The notes below the pieces were generated by a model that saw nothing but the letters and a program-made list of their open reading frames with translations, was not told where the DNA came from and searched no databases. A stretch of DNA of 64,000 nucleotides from Leifsonia sp. 71-9 (GTDB lineage Bacteria; Actinomycetota; Actinomycetes; Actinomycetales; Microbacteriaceae), in assembly GCF_001898805.1 (NCBI RefSeq), contig NZ_MKVJ01000002.1, positions 1-64,000 of the forward strand. Reading direction: 5' to 3'. This document shows positions 41,330-49,349 of the stretch, piece by piece; within the stretch, counting starts at the first letter, position 1; the number at the start of each line of letters is the position of its first letter. Position numbers and translations under genes: made by a program.

Positions 41330-43126
41330 CTAGCGCGTGCGGTGGTGGCGACGCTCCCGGCTGGCCGCCGTGAAGAGCGCCAGCACTCCGAAGAGCGCCA
41401 GGAGAGCCGCGAGCGCGCCCAGGGCCAGCTCGTTCGAGCCGGTCGAGGCGAGCATCGCCGCACCGCCGGAGCCGAGCGCCATCGCGGCGCCGACCGAGGC
41501 CGTCGTCGTCCCTGCACCCGCGCCGGCCCCGCCGTCACCCGGGACGACCGGGGTCGTCGGCGTGGTCGGAGTGGTCGGCGTGGTCGGAGTGGTCGGCGTG
41601 GTGGGTGTGGTCGGCGTCGTCGGGGTGGTCGGCGTCGTCGGGGTCGTGGTCGACCCGGTCGTGCCGCTGTCGCCGATGACGCTGATGGCGTTGCCGCCGA
41701 CCGTCACGGGCACATCCAGCCCGATCGGCAGCTCGACGGGGAGCAGACCGCCCAGGAGGCCGGTGCCGGGGTCGCCGGCGCCCGTTCCACCCGTGACGGT
41801 GGTGCCGCCGCCGGTGGTGGGTGCCGTGACCGTGGAGGAGGCGCTGGACGAGTCGCCCACGACGCTCACCGCGTTGCCGCCGGCGGTCACCGGGATCCCG
41901 GCGTCGACCGGCAGCTGGACGCCGCCGACCAGGCCGCCGAGGAGGCCGCCGTCCGTCCCTGTTCCGGCGCCGCCGCTGGTGACGGTGGTGCCGGTGCCGG
42001 AGCCGGCCGGGGCGGTGGTGGAGGAACCGGCCGACGAGGAGTCGCCGACCACGCTGATCGCGTTGCCGCCCGCCGTCACGGGGACGCCCGCGTTCACCGG
42101 CGCCTGCACGTCGCCGAGCAGACCGCCGAGAAGACCGGAGTCACCCGAGCCCGAACCCGAACCGGAGCCGCTGGTCACCGTGGCACCCGATCCCGCCGCC
42201 GGAGCGGTGGTCGTCGAGCCTGCCGTGGTGGAGTCGCCGAGCACGCTGATCGCGTTGCCGCCCGCCGTCACAGGCAGTGCCGCATCCACCGGCGCCTGCA
42301 CGTTGCCGAGCAGACCGCCCAGGAGACCGGAGTCACCCGAGCCCGAACCCGAGCCGGAGCCGCTGGTCACCGTGGCACCCGATCCCGCCGCCGGAGCGGT
42401 GGTGTGCGAGCCGGCCGACGAGGAGTCGCCCAGCACGCTGATCGCGTTGCCGCCGACCGTCACCGGCACGGCCGCGCTCACGGGCGCCTGGACATCGCCG
42501 AGCACTCCGCCCAGCAGGCCGTCGCCGGATCCGCTGCCGGTCGACGTCACGGTCGACCCGGGCGCGGCCGCGGGAGCCGCTGCCGTCGAGCCGGTCGACG
42601 ACGAGTCGCCCAGCACGCTGATCGCGTTGCCGCCGACCGTCACCGGCACGGCCGCGCTCACGGGCGCCTGGACGTTCCCGACCAGGCCGCCGTCACCGGA
42701 CGAGTCGGTCGTGGTCGCCGCCGGCGCCGGGGCCGCGGCGGCGGGTGCCGTCTGCGACTGGGCGCTGCCGGCATCGCCCGCGACGCTGATCGCGTTGCCG
42801 GTGACCGTCACCGGAACGGAGACGTCGGCGACGGCCTGGGTGCCGCCGAGGACGCCGCCGATGGCGGAGGGGTCGATCGTCACGGTCGGGGCCGCGGCGG
42901 GCGCCGGAGCGCTCGTCGTCGACCCGGCCGAGGAGGAGTCGCCCACGACCGAGACCCCGTTGCCGGAGATCGTGACCGGGACGGAGATTCCGACCACCGC
43001 TTGGGTGCCGGAGCCGGCGCTGTCGGCGGTCGGGGCCTCCGCGGCGTTCGCCGCCGCAGTCCCCGCCAGCCACAGCCCGCCGGCGCAGAGGGTGATCCAC
43101 AACCCTCGCGAGACGTACTTGTTCAT
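41330..43126 (-). CDS. Chaplin-like repeat surface protein with LAxTG sorting signal
   Basis: 598 residues. Signal peptide (cleavage near ANA-AEA, about residue 28). Then eight repeats of about 55-64 residues, each with the core PVTxxGNAISVxGDSSSxGS. The core resembles the chaplin GNxVxVIG segment but lacks the two cysteines. A TPT-repeat stalk follows, then LASTG near residue 560, a hydrophobic helix and RRHHRTR: an LAxTG motif of the type used by class E sortases. Long chaplins of Streptomyces have the same order with two repeats. It is likely anchored to the cell wall and may coat the surface or form fibrils. SD GAAAGG precedes the ATG. Confidence 0.8.
   Translation of the reverse strand: MNKYVSRGLWITLCAGGLWLAGTAAANAAEAPTADSAGSGTQAVVGISVPVTISGNGVSVVGDSSSAGSTTSAPAPAAAPTVTIDPSAIGGVLGGTQAVADVSVPVTVTGNAISVAGDAGSAQSQTAPAAAAPAPAATTTDSSGDGGLVGNVQAPVSAAVPVTVGGNAISVLGDSSSTGSTAAAPAAAPGSTVTSTGSGSGDGLLGGVLGDVQAPVSAAVPVTVGGNAISVLGDSSSAGSHTTAPAAGSGATVTSGSGSGSGSGDSGLLGGLLGNVQAPVDAALPVTAGGNAISVLGDSTTAGSTTTAPAAGSGATVTSGSGSGSGSGDSGLLGGLLGDVQAPVNAGVPVTAGGNAISVVGDSSSAGSSTTAPAGSGTGTTVTSGGAGTGTDGGLLGGLVGGVQLPVDAGIPVTAGGNAVSVVGDSSSASSTVTAPTTGGGTTVTGGTGAGDPGTGLLGGLLPVELPIGLDVPVTVGGNAISVIGDSGTTGSTTTPTTPTTPTTPTTPTTPTTPTTPTTPTTPTTPVVPGDGGAGAGAGTTTASVGAAMALGSGGAAMLASTGSNELALGALAALLALFGVLALFTAASRERRHHRTR
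42132..42403. repeat. Recently duplicated repeat units inside the chaplin-like gene
   Basis: The 80-bp segment 42132-42211 is repeated at 42324-42403 with one difference (period 192 bp, 64 codons). A second pair, 42423-42493 and 42603-42673, is identical over 71 bp (period 180 bp). DNA identity this high in synonymous positions indicates recent expansion or gene conversion. Confidence 0.85.
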
Positions 43127-43206
43127 GGTTCAGCCTTTCGAATGAGTGATGTCGCCTCCGCGCGGGAGGCATGGTCGCGTTCTGCCCGCGGGCAGACGGG
43201 ACCCAC

Positions 43207-44199
43207 TCAGTCGGGGCTGGTGTCGTGGTCGGCGACGGGGGACGCCGGGATGCGGTCGTCCGATGACGTGCTGGTCGCGCCGCCGAGGGCGCAGGAGGGC
43301 AGGGCGATGCCGTCGGCGACCGCCGAGGGCGCGGTTCCGCCGCCGCCTGCCGAGTTCGAACCCGCGCCGGCGCTACCGGACGGCACGCCGGGCGGTGGCG
43401 CCTGGCCGTCCCAGCCCGGGTGGCCAGGGAACGGGGACGTCGGATCGGCCGATGAGCTCGCACCGGCGCCGTTCAGGAGCGCGGCTCCCGCGCCGGCGAC
43501 ACCGGATGCACCGAAGCCCGGAAGGGCGGCGGGCGCGCTGGAGGCGGGCGCAGCGATCGCTGCGGACCCGGGCCCCGAGAGGGCGACCGGCGCGTTGACG
43601 TCCGCACCGCCCGCGCTTCCGGCAGGCGGCTGCGACACCACCGGCGGTCCGGAGGTGCCGGGCGCGCCCGGCGTGAGCGGGGTGACGGTATCGGTCACGA
43701 CGCCCGCGACGCCGGCGACCGTCTGGTCGACGAGGCCGGTCACGGGGGCGGTCACCGACTGCACCGGAGTGCTTCCGAGCAGCCCGGTCACCACGTCGCC
43801 GACGACCGGCGTCGAGCCGACGGCCGTGTCGACCGCGGTCGCCACGGGCTGCACGACGGCGCTGACCGGAGCGGAGTCCGCGATGCCCGACACCGCCGAG
43901 GTCACGGGGGTCACGACCGCCGAGACGACCTCCTTCACCGGCTCCGGGAGGACCGGAGCGACGCTGGAGGTGACCGCCCCGACCGTCTGGCCGAGGCCGC
44001 TCGTCAGCCCCGAGACGACGCCGCCGAGCCCGGAGGACGCAGCGGGAGGAGGCGGGGGCGGCGCGGTCTCGTCGGCGTGGGCGGAACCTCCGCCGAACAG
44101 CAGGCCGAGGCCGACCAGGGCGGCGGCGCCGATCATCGAACCGAGGAGGATGCGGAGGCGCAGGCGTGATGGGAGCAGCTCATCAGCCACATCAACCAT
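43207..44199 (-). CDS. Secreted or anchored low-complexity protein
   Basis: 330 residues from ATG at 44199, with AGGGGG eight bases upstream; GTG 44208 is the alternative start. N-terminal membrane helix (about 15-40) ending SAHADE, then a proline run and a long Val/Ala/Thr/Ser-rich region with repeated SxVxxVVxPVxxAV motifs (for example EVVSAVVTPVTSAV, SAVVQPVATAVD), and a Gly/Ser/Pro-rich C-terminus with one Cys (ALPSCALGG). No family recognised. It lies 80 bp upstream of the chaplin-like gene on the same strand and is likely co-expressed with it. Confidence 0.68.
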   Translation of the reverse strand: MVDVADELLPSRLRLRILLGSMIGAAALVGLGLLFGGGSAHADETAPPPPPPAASSGLGGVVSGLTSGLGQTVGAVTSSVAPVLPEPVKEVVSAVVTPVTSAVSGIADSAPVSAVVQPVATAVDTAVGSTPVVGDVVTGLLGSTPVQSVTAPVTGLVDQTVAGVAGVVTDTVTPLTPGAPGTSGPPVVSQPPAGSAGGADVNAPVALSGPGSAAIAAPASSAPAALPGFGASGVAGAGAALLNGAGASSSADPTSPFPGHPGWDGQAPPPGVPSGSAGAGSNSAGGGGTAPSAVADGIALPSCALGGATSTSSDDRIPASPVADHDTSPD

Positions 44200-44286
44200 C
44201 ACGATCACCCCCTGATCGTCACGTTCCCAGGTACTTCGGGGTTGTCCAGTTCGTTCGAGACACGGCTGAGTGTACCCCTCCGTCTA

Positions 44287-45480
44287 CTAGACGGGAAGGA
44301 TCTCTTCTGAGACGTCGGTCCGGCCCCGGCGCGACGCGGCCCGCGCCGCAGATGCGGCGACGGCGACCACGACCAGAGCCCCCACGGTCATGGCGGCGCC
44401 GACCCAGAGCGGCGATGTGTAGCCTAGGCCGGCCGCGATGGTCACACCGCCGAGCCACGCCCCGATCGCGTTGCCGACGTTGAAGGCGGCGATGTTCGCG
44501 CCCGACGCCAGGGTCGGCGCGTGTTCGGCGTAGGTCAGCACCCGCAGCTGCAGGGCGGGGACCGTCGCGAAGCCGGCGGCTCCCATCAGCACCAGCGCGA
44601 TCACGGCCGGGACGGGCATCCCGGCGACGAGCGCGAACCCGACCAGCACCACCGCGAGGACGGCGAGCAGCACCAGGAGGGTCCGGTCGATCGATCGATC
44701 GGCGAGGCGCCCGCCCACCCAGTTGCCCGCGAACAGTCCGAGGCCGAACAGGATGAGCAGCCACGGCACCGCGCCGGCGGCGAAACCCGAGACGCCGGTG
44801 AGCGTGTACGCAATGTAGGTGAAGGCGCCGAACATCCCGCCGAAGCCGAGCACCGTCGCCACGAGGGAGAGCCACACCTGCCCGGAACGGAAGGCGCTCA
44901 GCTCGCGGCGGAGGCTGGTGGCGCCGGAGTCCGCCGCCTCACGCGGCACCAGGACGGCCACGCCGATCAGGGCGATGACGCCGATCCCGGTGATGGCCCA
45001 GAAGGTGGAGCGCCAGCCCGCCGCCTGCCCGAGCAGCGTGCCGAGCGGCACGCCGAGCACGTTGGCGGCGGTCAGGCCCGTGAACATGATCGCGATCGCG
45101 CGGGCGCGCTTCTCGGGGCCGACCAGCCCGGCCGCGACGACCGAGCCGATGCCGAAGAACGCGCCGTGGCAGAGCGCGGCGACGACGCGGCCGCCGAGCA
45201 TCACCGCGTAGGTCGGGGCGAGGGCCGAGAGGAGGTTGCCGACGATGAACAGCACCATCAGCCCGAGCAGGGCGGCCTTGCGCGGGATGCGCGTGGCGGC
45301 GGCGGTCAGCGCGATGGCGCCGACGGCCACGGCGAGCGCGTAACCGGAGATGAGCCACCCCGCGGCGGCCTCGTCGACCCGGAAGTCGGCGGCCACCTCG
45401 GGCAGCAGCCCGGCGATGACGAACTCGGTCAAGCCGATGCCGAATCCGCCGAGGGCGAGGGCGATCAGGCCAGCAGGCAT
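44287..45480 (-). CDS. MFS transporter (Cmx/AraJ-like drug exporter)
   Basis: 397 residues from ATG at 45480. Twelve hydrophobic segments; LALGGFGIGLTEFVIAGLLPE at the start, cut to its core GLTEFVIAG, is the DHA1 signature for AraJ, YdhP and the actinobacterial chloramphenicol exporter Cmx. GRVVAALCHGAFFG is motif C-like. Divergent from a MarR regulator with a palindromic operator between them, so drug-inducible efflux is likely. Confidence 0.9.
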   Translation of the reverse strand: MPAGLIALALGGFGIGLTEFVIAGLLPEVAADFRVDEAAAGWLISGYALAVAVGAIALTAAATRIPRKAALLGLMVLFIVGNLLSALAPTYAVMLGGRVVAALCHGAFFGIGSVVAAGLVGPEKRARAIAIMFTGLTAANVLGVPLGTLLGQAAGWRSTFWAITGIGVIALIGVAVLVPREAADSGATSLRRELSAFRSGQVWLSLVATVLGFGGMFGAFTYIAYTLTGVSGFAAGAVPWLLILFGLGLFAGNWVGGRLADRSIDRTLLVLLAVLAVVLVGFALVAGMPVPAVIALVLMGAAGFATVPALQLRVLTYAEHAPTLASGANIAAFNVGNAIGAWLGGVTIAAGLGYTSPLWVGAAMTVGALVVVAVAASAARAASRRGRTDVSEEILPV

Positions 45481-45554
45481 GTGAAGACTCCGTGAGTGAG
45501 GGGGTGGATGGGGTGGGCGCGTTATCCTGTTATTTGCAGACGCGCTATAAATAG

Positions 45555-45579
45555 TTGCACGTGCAATTACTTTGCGCAA
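45555..45579. promoter_or_regulatory. MarR-type palindromic operator
   Basis: TTGCACGTGCAA (45555-45566) is a perfect 12-bp palindrome with partly matching flanks. A related TTGCGCAA palindrome lies at 45572-45579. Both lie in the A/T-rich spacer between the MFS and MarR starts. Confidence 0.7.
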
Positions 45580-45613
45580 CCCGGCGCCTCTGCGCGACCA
45601 GACAGGAGACCCC

Positions 45614-46066
45614 GTGGGGATCGGAGACGACGCCGTCGAGGTGCGGGCGCAGGGCTGGCGCACGCTCGCCGCGCTGCACAACTTCATCGAGACCGAGCTC
45701 GAGCGCGCCCTGACCCGCGACGCGGGGCTCTCCGTGGTCGAATACACCGTGCTCGACGCCCTCAACCGTCAGGACGGCTGGCACATGCGCATGCAGCAGC
45801 TGGCCCGCGCGAGCGCTCTGAGCCCGAGCGCCACGACCCGGCTCGTCAACCGGCTCGAGGAGCGCGGTCTGCTCACGCGCGTCGACTGCCTCGACGACCG
45901 CCGCGGCACCTACACCGAACTGACCCGGCCCGGCCACGCACTGCTCGACCGGGCGCGGCCCGTGCACGACGCCGCGCTCGAGCGCGCCCTCGCCGAGGCG
46001 ACCGAGGTGCCCGAGCTGGCCGCGCTCGTGGCCGCCCTGCCGCAGCTCACGCTCGCGACCGCCTGA
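45614..46066 (+). CDS. MarR family transcriptional regulator
   Basis: 150 residues from the GTG at 45614, chosen because AGGAG lies 6 bases upstream. The winged HTH includes [27 protein letters not shown] and [16 protein letters not shown], cut here to the wing [11 protein letters not shown]. The Cys in the wing region is single. Controls the divergent MFS exporter; panD follows 11 bp later and may be read through from the same promoter. Confidence 0.9.
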   Translation: MGIGDDAVEVRAQGWRTLAALHNFIETELERALTRDAGLSVVEYTVLDALNRQDGWHMRMQQLARASALSPSATTRLVNRLEERGLLTRVDCLDDRRGTYTELTRPGHALLDRARPVHDAALERALAEATEVPELAALVAALPQLTLATA

Positions 46067-46077
46067 GGAGGCCCGCC

Positions 46078-46491
46078 ATGCTCCGCACCATGTTCACGTC
46101 CAAGATCCACCGCGCGACCGTGACGCACGCCGACCTGCACTACGTCGGCTCCCTCACCGTCGACCAGGACCTCCTCGACGCCGCCGACCTGCTGCCCGGT
46201 CAGCAGGTCTCGGTCGTCGACATCGCCAACGGCAGCCGGTTCGAGACGTACCTCATCCCGGGTGAGCGCGGCAGCGGCGTCATCGGCGTGAACGGCGCGG
46301 CGGCGCACCTCGCCCACGTCGGCGACCTGGTGATCGTGATGGCGTACGGCCAGATGGACGACACCGAGGCCCGCTCCTACGTGCCGCGCGTCGTCCACGT
46401 CGACGAGCGCAACCGCATCGTCGCGCTCGGCTCCGACCCGGCCGAGGCGCTCACCCCCGGCGTCGAGACGCCGCCGTTCGCGGTGCGCTGA
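46078..46491 (+). CDS. panD: Aspartate 1-decarboxylase proenzyme
   Basis: 137 residues. Self-cleavage occurs in HYVGSLTVD between Gly24 and Ser25, which generates the pyruvoyl group. RxxTVTHADL and the [12 protein letters not shown] segment match PanD. It makes beta-alanine for pantothenate and CoA. Good SD GAGGAGG before the ATG. Location after a MarR gene rather than with panBC is unusual but seen elsewhere. Confidence 0.96.
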   Translation: MLRTMFTSKIHRATVTHADLHYVGSLTVDQDLLDAADLLPGQQVSVVDIANGSRFETYLIPGERGSGVIGVNGAAAHLAHVGDLVIVMAYGQMDDTEARSYVPRVVHVDERNRIVALGSDPAEALTPGVETPPFAVR

Positions 46492-46515
46492 GCCGCCCGC
46501 CGACCCCTCAGCGCA
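46484..46515. terminator. Bidirectional hairpin spanning both stop codons after panD
   Basis: TGCGCTGAG (46484-46492) pairs perfectly with CTCAGCGCA (46507-46515); loop 14 bases. The stop codons of panD and of the convergent membrane protein gene lie inside the two arms. Confidence 0.6.
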
Positions 46516-47008
46516 GCACCTCGATCAGCGCCACCCACGAGAACAGCACCGTGGCGACGATCGCCAGGATGCTCGCGACCGCGACGACCACCAGCCCGAC
46601 GGCCGGTTGCGCGATCAGCAGGAGCACGCCCCCGGCGAGATAGGCCAGCACCGGGATCACGAACGGGACGATCTGCGACGCGTCGTACTGGTGGAAGCCG
46701 GCCCGTGTCTCGTCCTGGCGGATGGCACGCGCCGCGAGCGCGGCCACCACGGCGACCGCGAGCCCGCCGACCAGCACCTGGATCGCGTAGCCCACCGCCT
46801 CCTGGCCCGGGATGAGCGCGAGGCAGCAGAGCACGACGCCGAGGATGAGGGAGGCGATGGAGGCTCCCGCCCGCGCGGCCAGGCCGCGCGACTCGGCGAT
46901 CTGCTTGATGTTGACCGACAGGGCCACGATGAGGAGGCCGCCGAGGGCCGCGCCGGCGCCCGCGACGGCGGTGTTGAAGGGCGCCCATTCCTCGAACAGC
47001 GGACTCAT
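46508..47008 (-). CDS. Membrane protein with five transmembrane segments, unknown function
   Basis: 166 residues from ATG at 47008. Hydrophobic segments at about 14-33, 50-67, 72-92, 115-133 and 138-160; a basic loop (IKQIAESRGLAARAG) and an acidic/aromatic loop (DETRAGFHQYDAS). Similar small proteins are frequent in Actinobacteria without an assigned role. Divergent from the NTF2-like gene. Confidence 0.7.
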   Translation of the reverse strand: MSPLFEEWAPFNTAVAGAGAALGGLLIVALSVNIKQIAESRGLAARAGASIASLILGVVLCCLALIPGQEAVGYAIQVLVGGLAVAVVAALAARAIRQDETRAGFHQYDASQIVPFVIPVLAYLAGGVLLLIAQPAVGLVVVAVASILAIVATVLFSWVALIEVLR

Positions 47009-47077
47009 GGCGCATATCGTATCGGCCGCCCGCGCACCAGGCTGGTGGCCGGTGGGGCCAGGGCGTATAACGGGGAC

Positions 47078-47440
47078 ATGGCCGACGCGATCACCCGCTG
47101 GATCGACGACTACCGACGAGCCTGGGAGTCGAACGACCCGGACGACATCCGGGCCCTCTTCACCGAGGACGCGAGCTACCGCACGGAGCCGTTCGCCGAA
47201 CCGTGGGACGGCCACATCGAGATCGTGGAGGGCTGGCTCGACGCCCGCGACGACCCCGGTGCCGCGTCGTTCGAGTGGCGTGTGGTCGGCCAGGACGGCC
47301 CCCAGTACTTCGTCGAGGGCGTCACCGACTATCGCGAAGGCCCCACCTACAGCAACCTGTGGATCATCCTGCTGGCGCCCGACGGGCGGGCGCAGGAGTT
47401 CACCGAGTGGTGGATGGAGCAGGACGCCGACGACGAGTGA
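47078..47440 (+). CDS. NTF2-like / SnoaL-like domain protein
   Basis: 120 residues. RRAWESNDPDDIRALFTEDASYRTEPF near the N-terminus (key part NDPDDIRALFTEDASY) is the family signature of nuclear transport factor 2-like proteins, which include ketosteroid isomerases and polyketide cyclases. The C-terminus has the expected strand FTEWWMEQ. Activity cannot be predicted. Single gene. Confidence 0.82.
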   Translation: MADAITRWIDDYRRAWESNDPDDIRALFTEDASYRTEPFAEPWDGHIEIVEGWLDARDDPGAASFEWRVVGQDGPQYFVEGVTDYREGPTYSNLWIILLAPDGRAQEFTEWWMEQDADDE

Positions 47441-47470
47441 GCGTGCCGGTGCGCCATCCGGCGCCCGCTC
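47439..47470. terminator. Hairpin between convergent NTF2-like and fluoride channel genes
   Basis: GCCGG (47445-47449) pairs with CCGGC (47458-47462), flanked by GAGCG (47439-47443) and CGCTC (47466-47470). Part of the stop codon of the NTF2-like gene falls in the outer arm. Confidence 0.45.
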
Positions 47471-47845
47471 TCAGAGCTGGCCGAGCCACAGGCCGAGCCC
47501 GGCCGCGGCGAGCGCGAGCAGCAGCATCCCGACGCCGTTGAACGCCGCTGCCCGGTAGCGGCGCTGCTGGGCGAGCCGCACCGTCTCGAAGCTGGCCGTG
47601 CTGAACGTCGTGTAGCCGCCGAGGAAGCCCGTGCCGAGGATGGCGCGCCACTCCGCCGGCAGTCCGTTCGCGAGCGCCAGGCCGGTGACGAGCCCCAGCA
47701 GGAACGAGCCCGTCACGTTGATGACCGTGGTGCCGAGCGGGAAGTTCACCCGCACGAGGCTGCGGGTGACCCCGTCGAGCACGAGCCGCGCGACGGCGCC
47801 GAGGCCGCCCGCCACCGCGACGGCGAGCACGAGGAGGGGCGTCAC
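47471..47845 (-). CDS. crcB: Fluoride channel subunit FluC/CrcB (1)
   Basis: 124 residues. Four hydrophobic segments with the family motifs GGLGAVARL, NVTGSFLLG and GFLGGYTTFSTAS, where the Asn and the Phe box line the fluoride pore. Exports fluoride. Overlaps the second crcB as ATGA, so the two subunits are coupled; adjacent pairs usually form heterodimers in Gram-positive bacteria. Confidence 0.95.
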   Translation of the reverse strand: MTPLLVLAVAVAGGLGAVARLVLDGVTRSLVRVNFPLGTTVINVTGSFLLGLVTGLALANGLPAEWRAILGTGFLGGYTTFSTASFETVRLAQQRRYRAAAFNGVGMLLLALAAAGLGLWLGQL

Positions 47846-48300
47846 GAGGCGTCCCCGTCGCTGCGCCTGCGCCCGGCTCGGCGGCGGCCGAGGGCGGCTC
47901 CGAGCGCGATGCCCGCGAGGGAGGCGAGCGCCCCGACGGCGATCGTGGCGACCGCGTACAGGATGCTGCCGCCGACGTTCTGCGCCGCGATCAGGCCGTC
48001 CGCGTCCACGGCGAACGCGCTGTAGGTGGTGAACCCGCCCAGGATGCCGGTGCCGACGAAGAGGCGCACCGACCGGCGGCGGCCCTCGTCCGGCCCGCGC
48101 AGGGCGAGCGCCTCGAGCAGCCAGCCCAGCACGAACGCGCCCACGACGTTGATCCCGAAGGTCGCGACCGGCAGCCCGTACACGGGAGGCACGACGCTGG
48201 AGATCAGGTACCGCACGGTCGTGCCGAGCGCACCGCCCACGAACACCAGCAGCACGGAGCGCCAGTGGAGATGGACGGGGAGGGGAGGGCGGGCCGTCAC
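47842..48300 (-). CDS. crcB: Fluoride channel subunit FluC/CrcB (2)
   Basis: 152 residues from the GTG at 48300, which overlaps the USP stop (GTGA). Motifs GGALGTTVRYL, NVVGAFVLG and GILGGFTTYSAFA. Here TTYS replaces TTFS of subunit 1, consistent with asymmetric pairs. The basic tail (GRRRAGRRRSD) is cytoplasmic. Confidence 0.94.
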   Translation of the reverse strand: MTARPPLPVHLHWRSVLLVFVGGALGTTVRYLISSVVPPVYGLPVATFGINVVGAFVLGWLLEALALRGPDEGRRRSVRLFVGTGILGGFTTYSAFAVDADGLIAAQNVGGSILYAVATIAVGALASLAGIALGAALGRRRAGRRRSDGDAS

Positions 48301-48824
48301 TTCTCCGTGGGGTCTTCCCACGGCAGCGACTCGGCGCCGGCCACCGGCGCCAGCGGCACCACGATCACCGGCCGGTGCTGGCGGTGCGCCAGGTGCACCG
48401 CCACCGACCCGTTGAAGAACTCGCGCAGGCTGCCGCGCAGTCCCGCCTCCCGGGTGCCCACCACGATGTACCGCGCGTCCACCTCGTCGGCGAGCCTGGT
48501 CAGCGCCCAGGCCGGGTCGCCGGCGAGTTGCTTGAAGCCGAACGGGATGCCGCGCCCGGCGAGCACCGCGCGGACGCGCTCCTCCAGCTCGGCGTCGAAC
48601 TCCTCCTCGGCCGCCTCCGGCAGATCGGGGTCGTACGGCAGGGCGACGACCGTGCCGTCGACGTAGTTCGAGACCAGGTAACGGTTCGGGTCGACCGTGG
48701 CGCACACCAGCGGGACCCCGAGATCGCCGGCCAGACGGGCCGCCTGCTCGAGCACCGCCACCGGCTGTCCGGCGACCACCGCGACCAGCACGCCGCCACG
48801 CCCGAGGGAGTCGTTGCCGCTCAT
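48297..48824 (-). CDS. Universal stress protein family protein
   Basis: 175 residues from ATG at 48824. The UspA fold is seen in VLVAVVAGQP at the start and in YIVVGTREAGLRGSLREFFNGSVAVHLAH, whose core GTREAGLRGSLREFFNGS matches the ATP-binding GxxGxxGxxxGS loop. The two GTGA/ATGA overlaps tie it to the fluoride channel genes as first gene of one operon. A sensor or protective role in fluoride or energy stress is inference. Confidence 0.87.
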   Translation of the reverse strand: MSGNDSLGRGGVLVAVVAGQPVAVLEQAARLAGDLGVPLVCATVDPNRYLVSNYVDGTVVALPYDPDLPEAAEEEFDAELEERVRAVLAGRGIPFGFKQLAGDPAWALTRLADEVDARYIVVGTREAGLRGSLREFFNGSVAVHLAHRQHRPVIVVPLAPVAGAESLPWEDPTEK

Positions 48825-48890
48825 GTCCCTAGTGTGCACCATCCCATCGGGGTACGGTCGCGGTACACGCGAAAGGTGAGACGGCACAGG

Positions 48891-49349
48891 ATGAGTCACG
48901 ACAGCACGAGCACCGGTACCCCCACCGCGGGGTCCGCCATCCCCCGAGAGCGTCGGCGCACGACGCGCGGGCTGCGCCCCCTGCCCGAGTTGACCCGGGA
49001 TCTGGTCGCGCAGCTCAAGCGCCTGGTCAGCTCCGAGCTCGCCCTCTTCAAGGCCGAGATGTCGGCGAAGGCCAAGGCCGCCGGGATCGGCGCGGGCTTG
49101 CTCGTGGGCGCGCTCGTCTTCGTCTTCTTCGCCCTCTGCGTGCTGGTGACCGCCGCGGTGCTCGGGTTCGCCCTCATCGTGCCGGCCTGGCTCGCCGCCC
49201 TGATCGTCGCGGGCATCCTCATCGTCCTGGCGATCATCGCCGCCCTGATCGGCCGCGCCAGCCTCAAGCGCGGCGTCCCGCCGATCCCCGACGACCTCGG
49301 CTCCGAACTGCGGGCCGACGCCCACGCCCTGAAGGGGGAGCAGCCGTGA
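48891..49349 (+). CDS. Phage holin-like membrane protein (PF07332, Phage_holin_3_6)
   Basis: 152 residues. N-terminal charged helix (LTRDLVAQLKRLVSSELALF) followed by two hydrophobic helices (about 72-98 and 102-125). The Pfam name is historical; chromosomal copies in Actinobacteria occur in a conserved row with DUF3618 and YihY-type proteins and are not phage lysis genes. No phage genes are nearby. GTGA overlap with the next gene. Confidence 0.85.
   Translation: MSHDSTSTGTPTAGSAIPRERRRTTRGLRPLPELTRDLVAQLKRLVSSELALFKAEMSAKAKAAGIGAGLLVGALVFVFFALCVLVTAAVLGFALIVPAWLAALIVAGILIVLAIIAALIGRASLKRGVPPIPDDLGSELRADAHALKGEQP

Noticed and set aside
41540-41645. Array-like short repeats (GGCGTGGTCGG) resembling a CRISPR
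   Set aside because: These are codons of the TPT stalk of the chaplin-like protein, with no unique spacers.
47842-48900. Fluoride riboswitch in front of the crcB operon
   Set aside because: No crcB-motif pseudoknot could be recognised upstream of the USP start at 48824.
48891-49349. Prophage suggested by a holin-like gene
   Set aside because: PF07332 proteins occur in a conserved chromosomal row with DUF3618 and YihY genes; no other phage gene is present.
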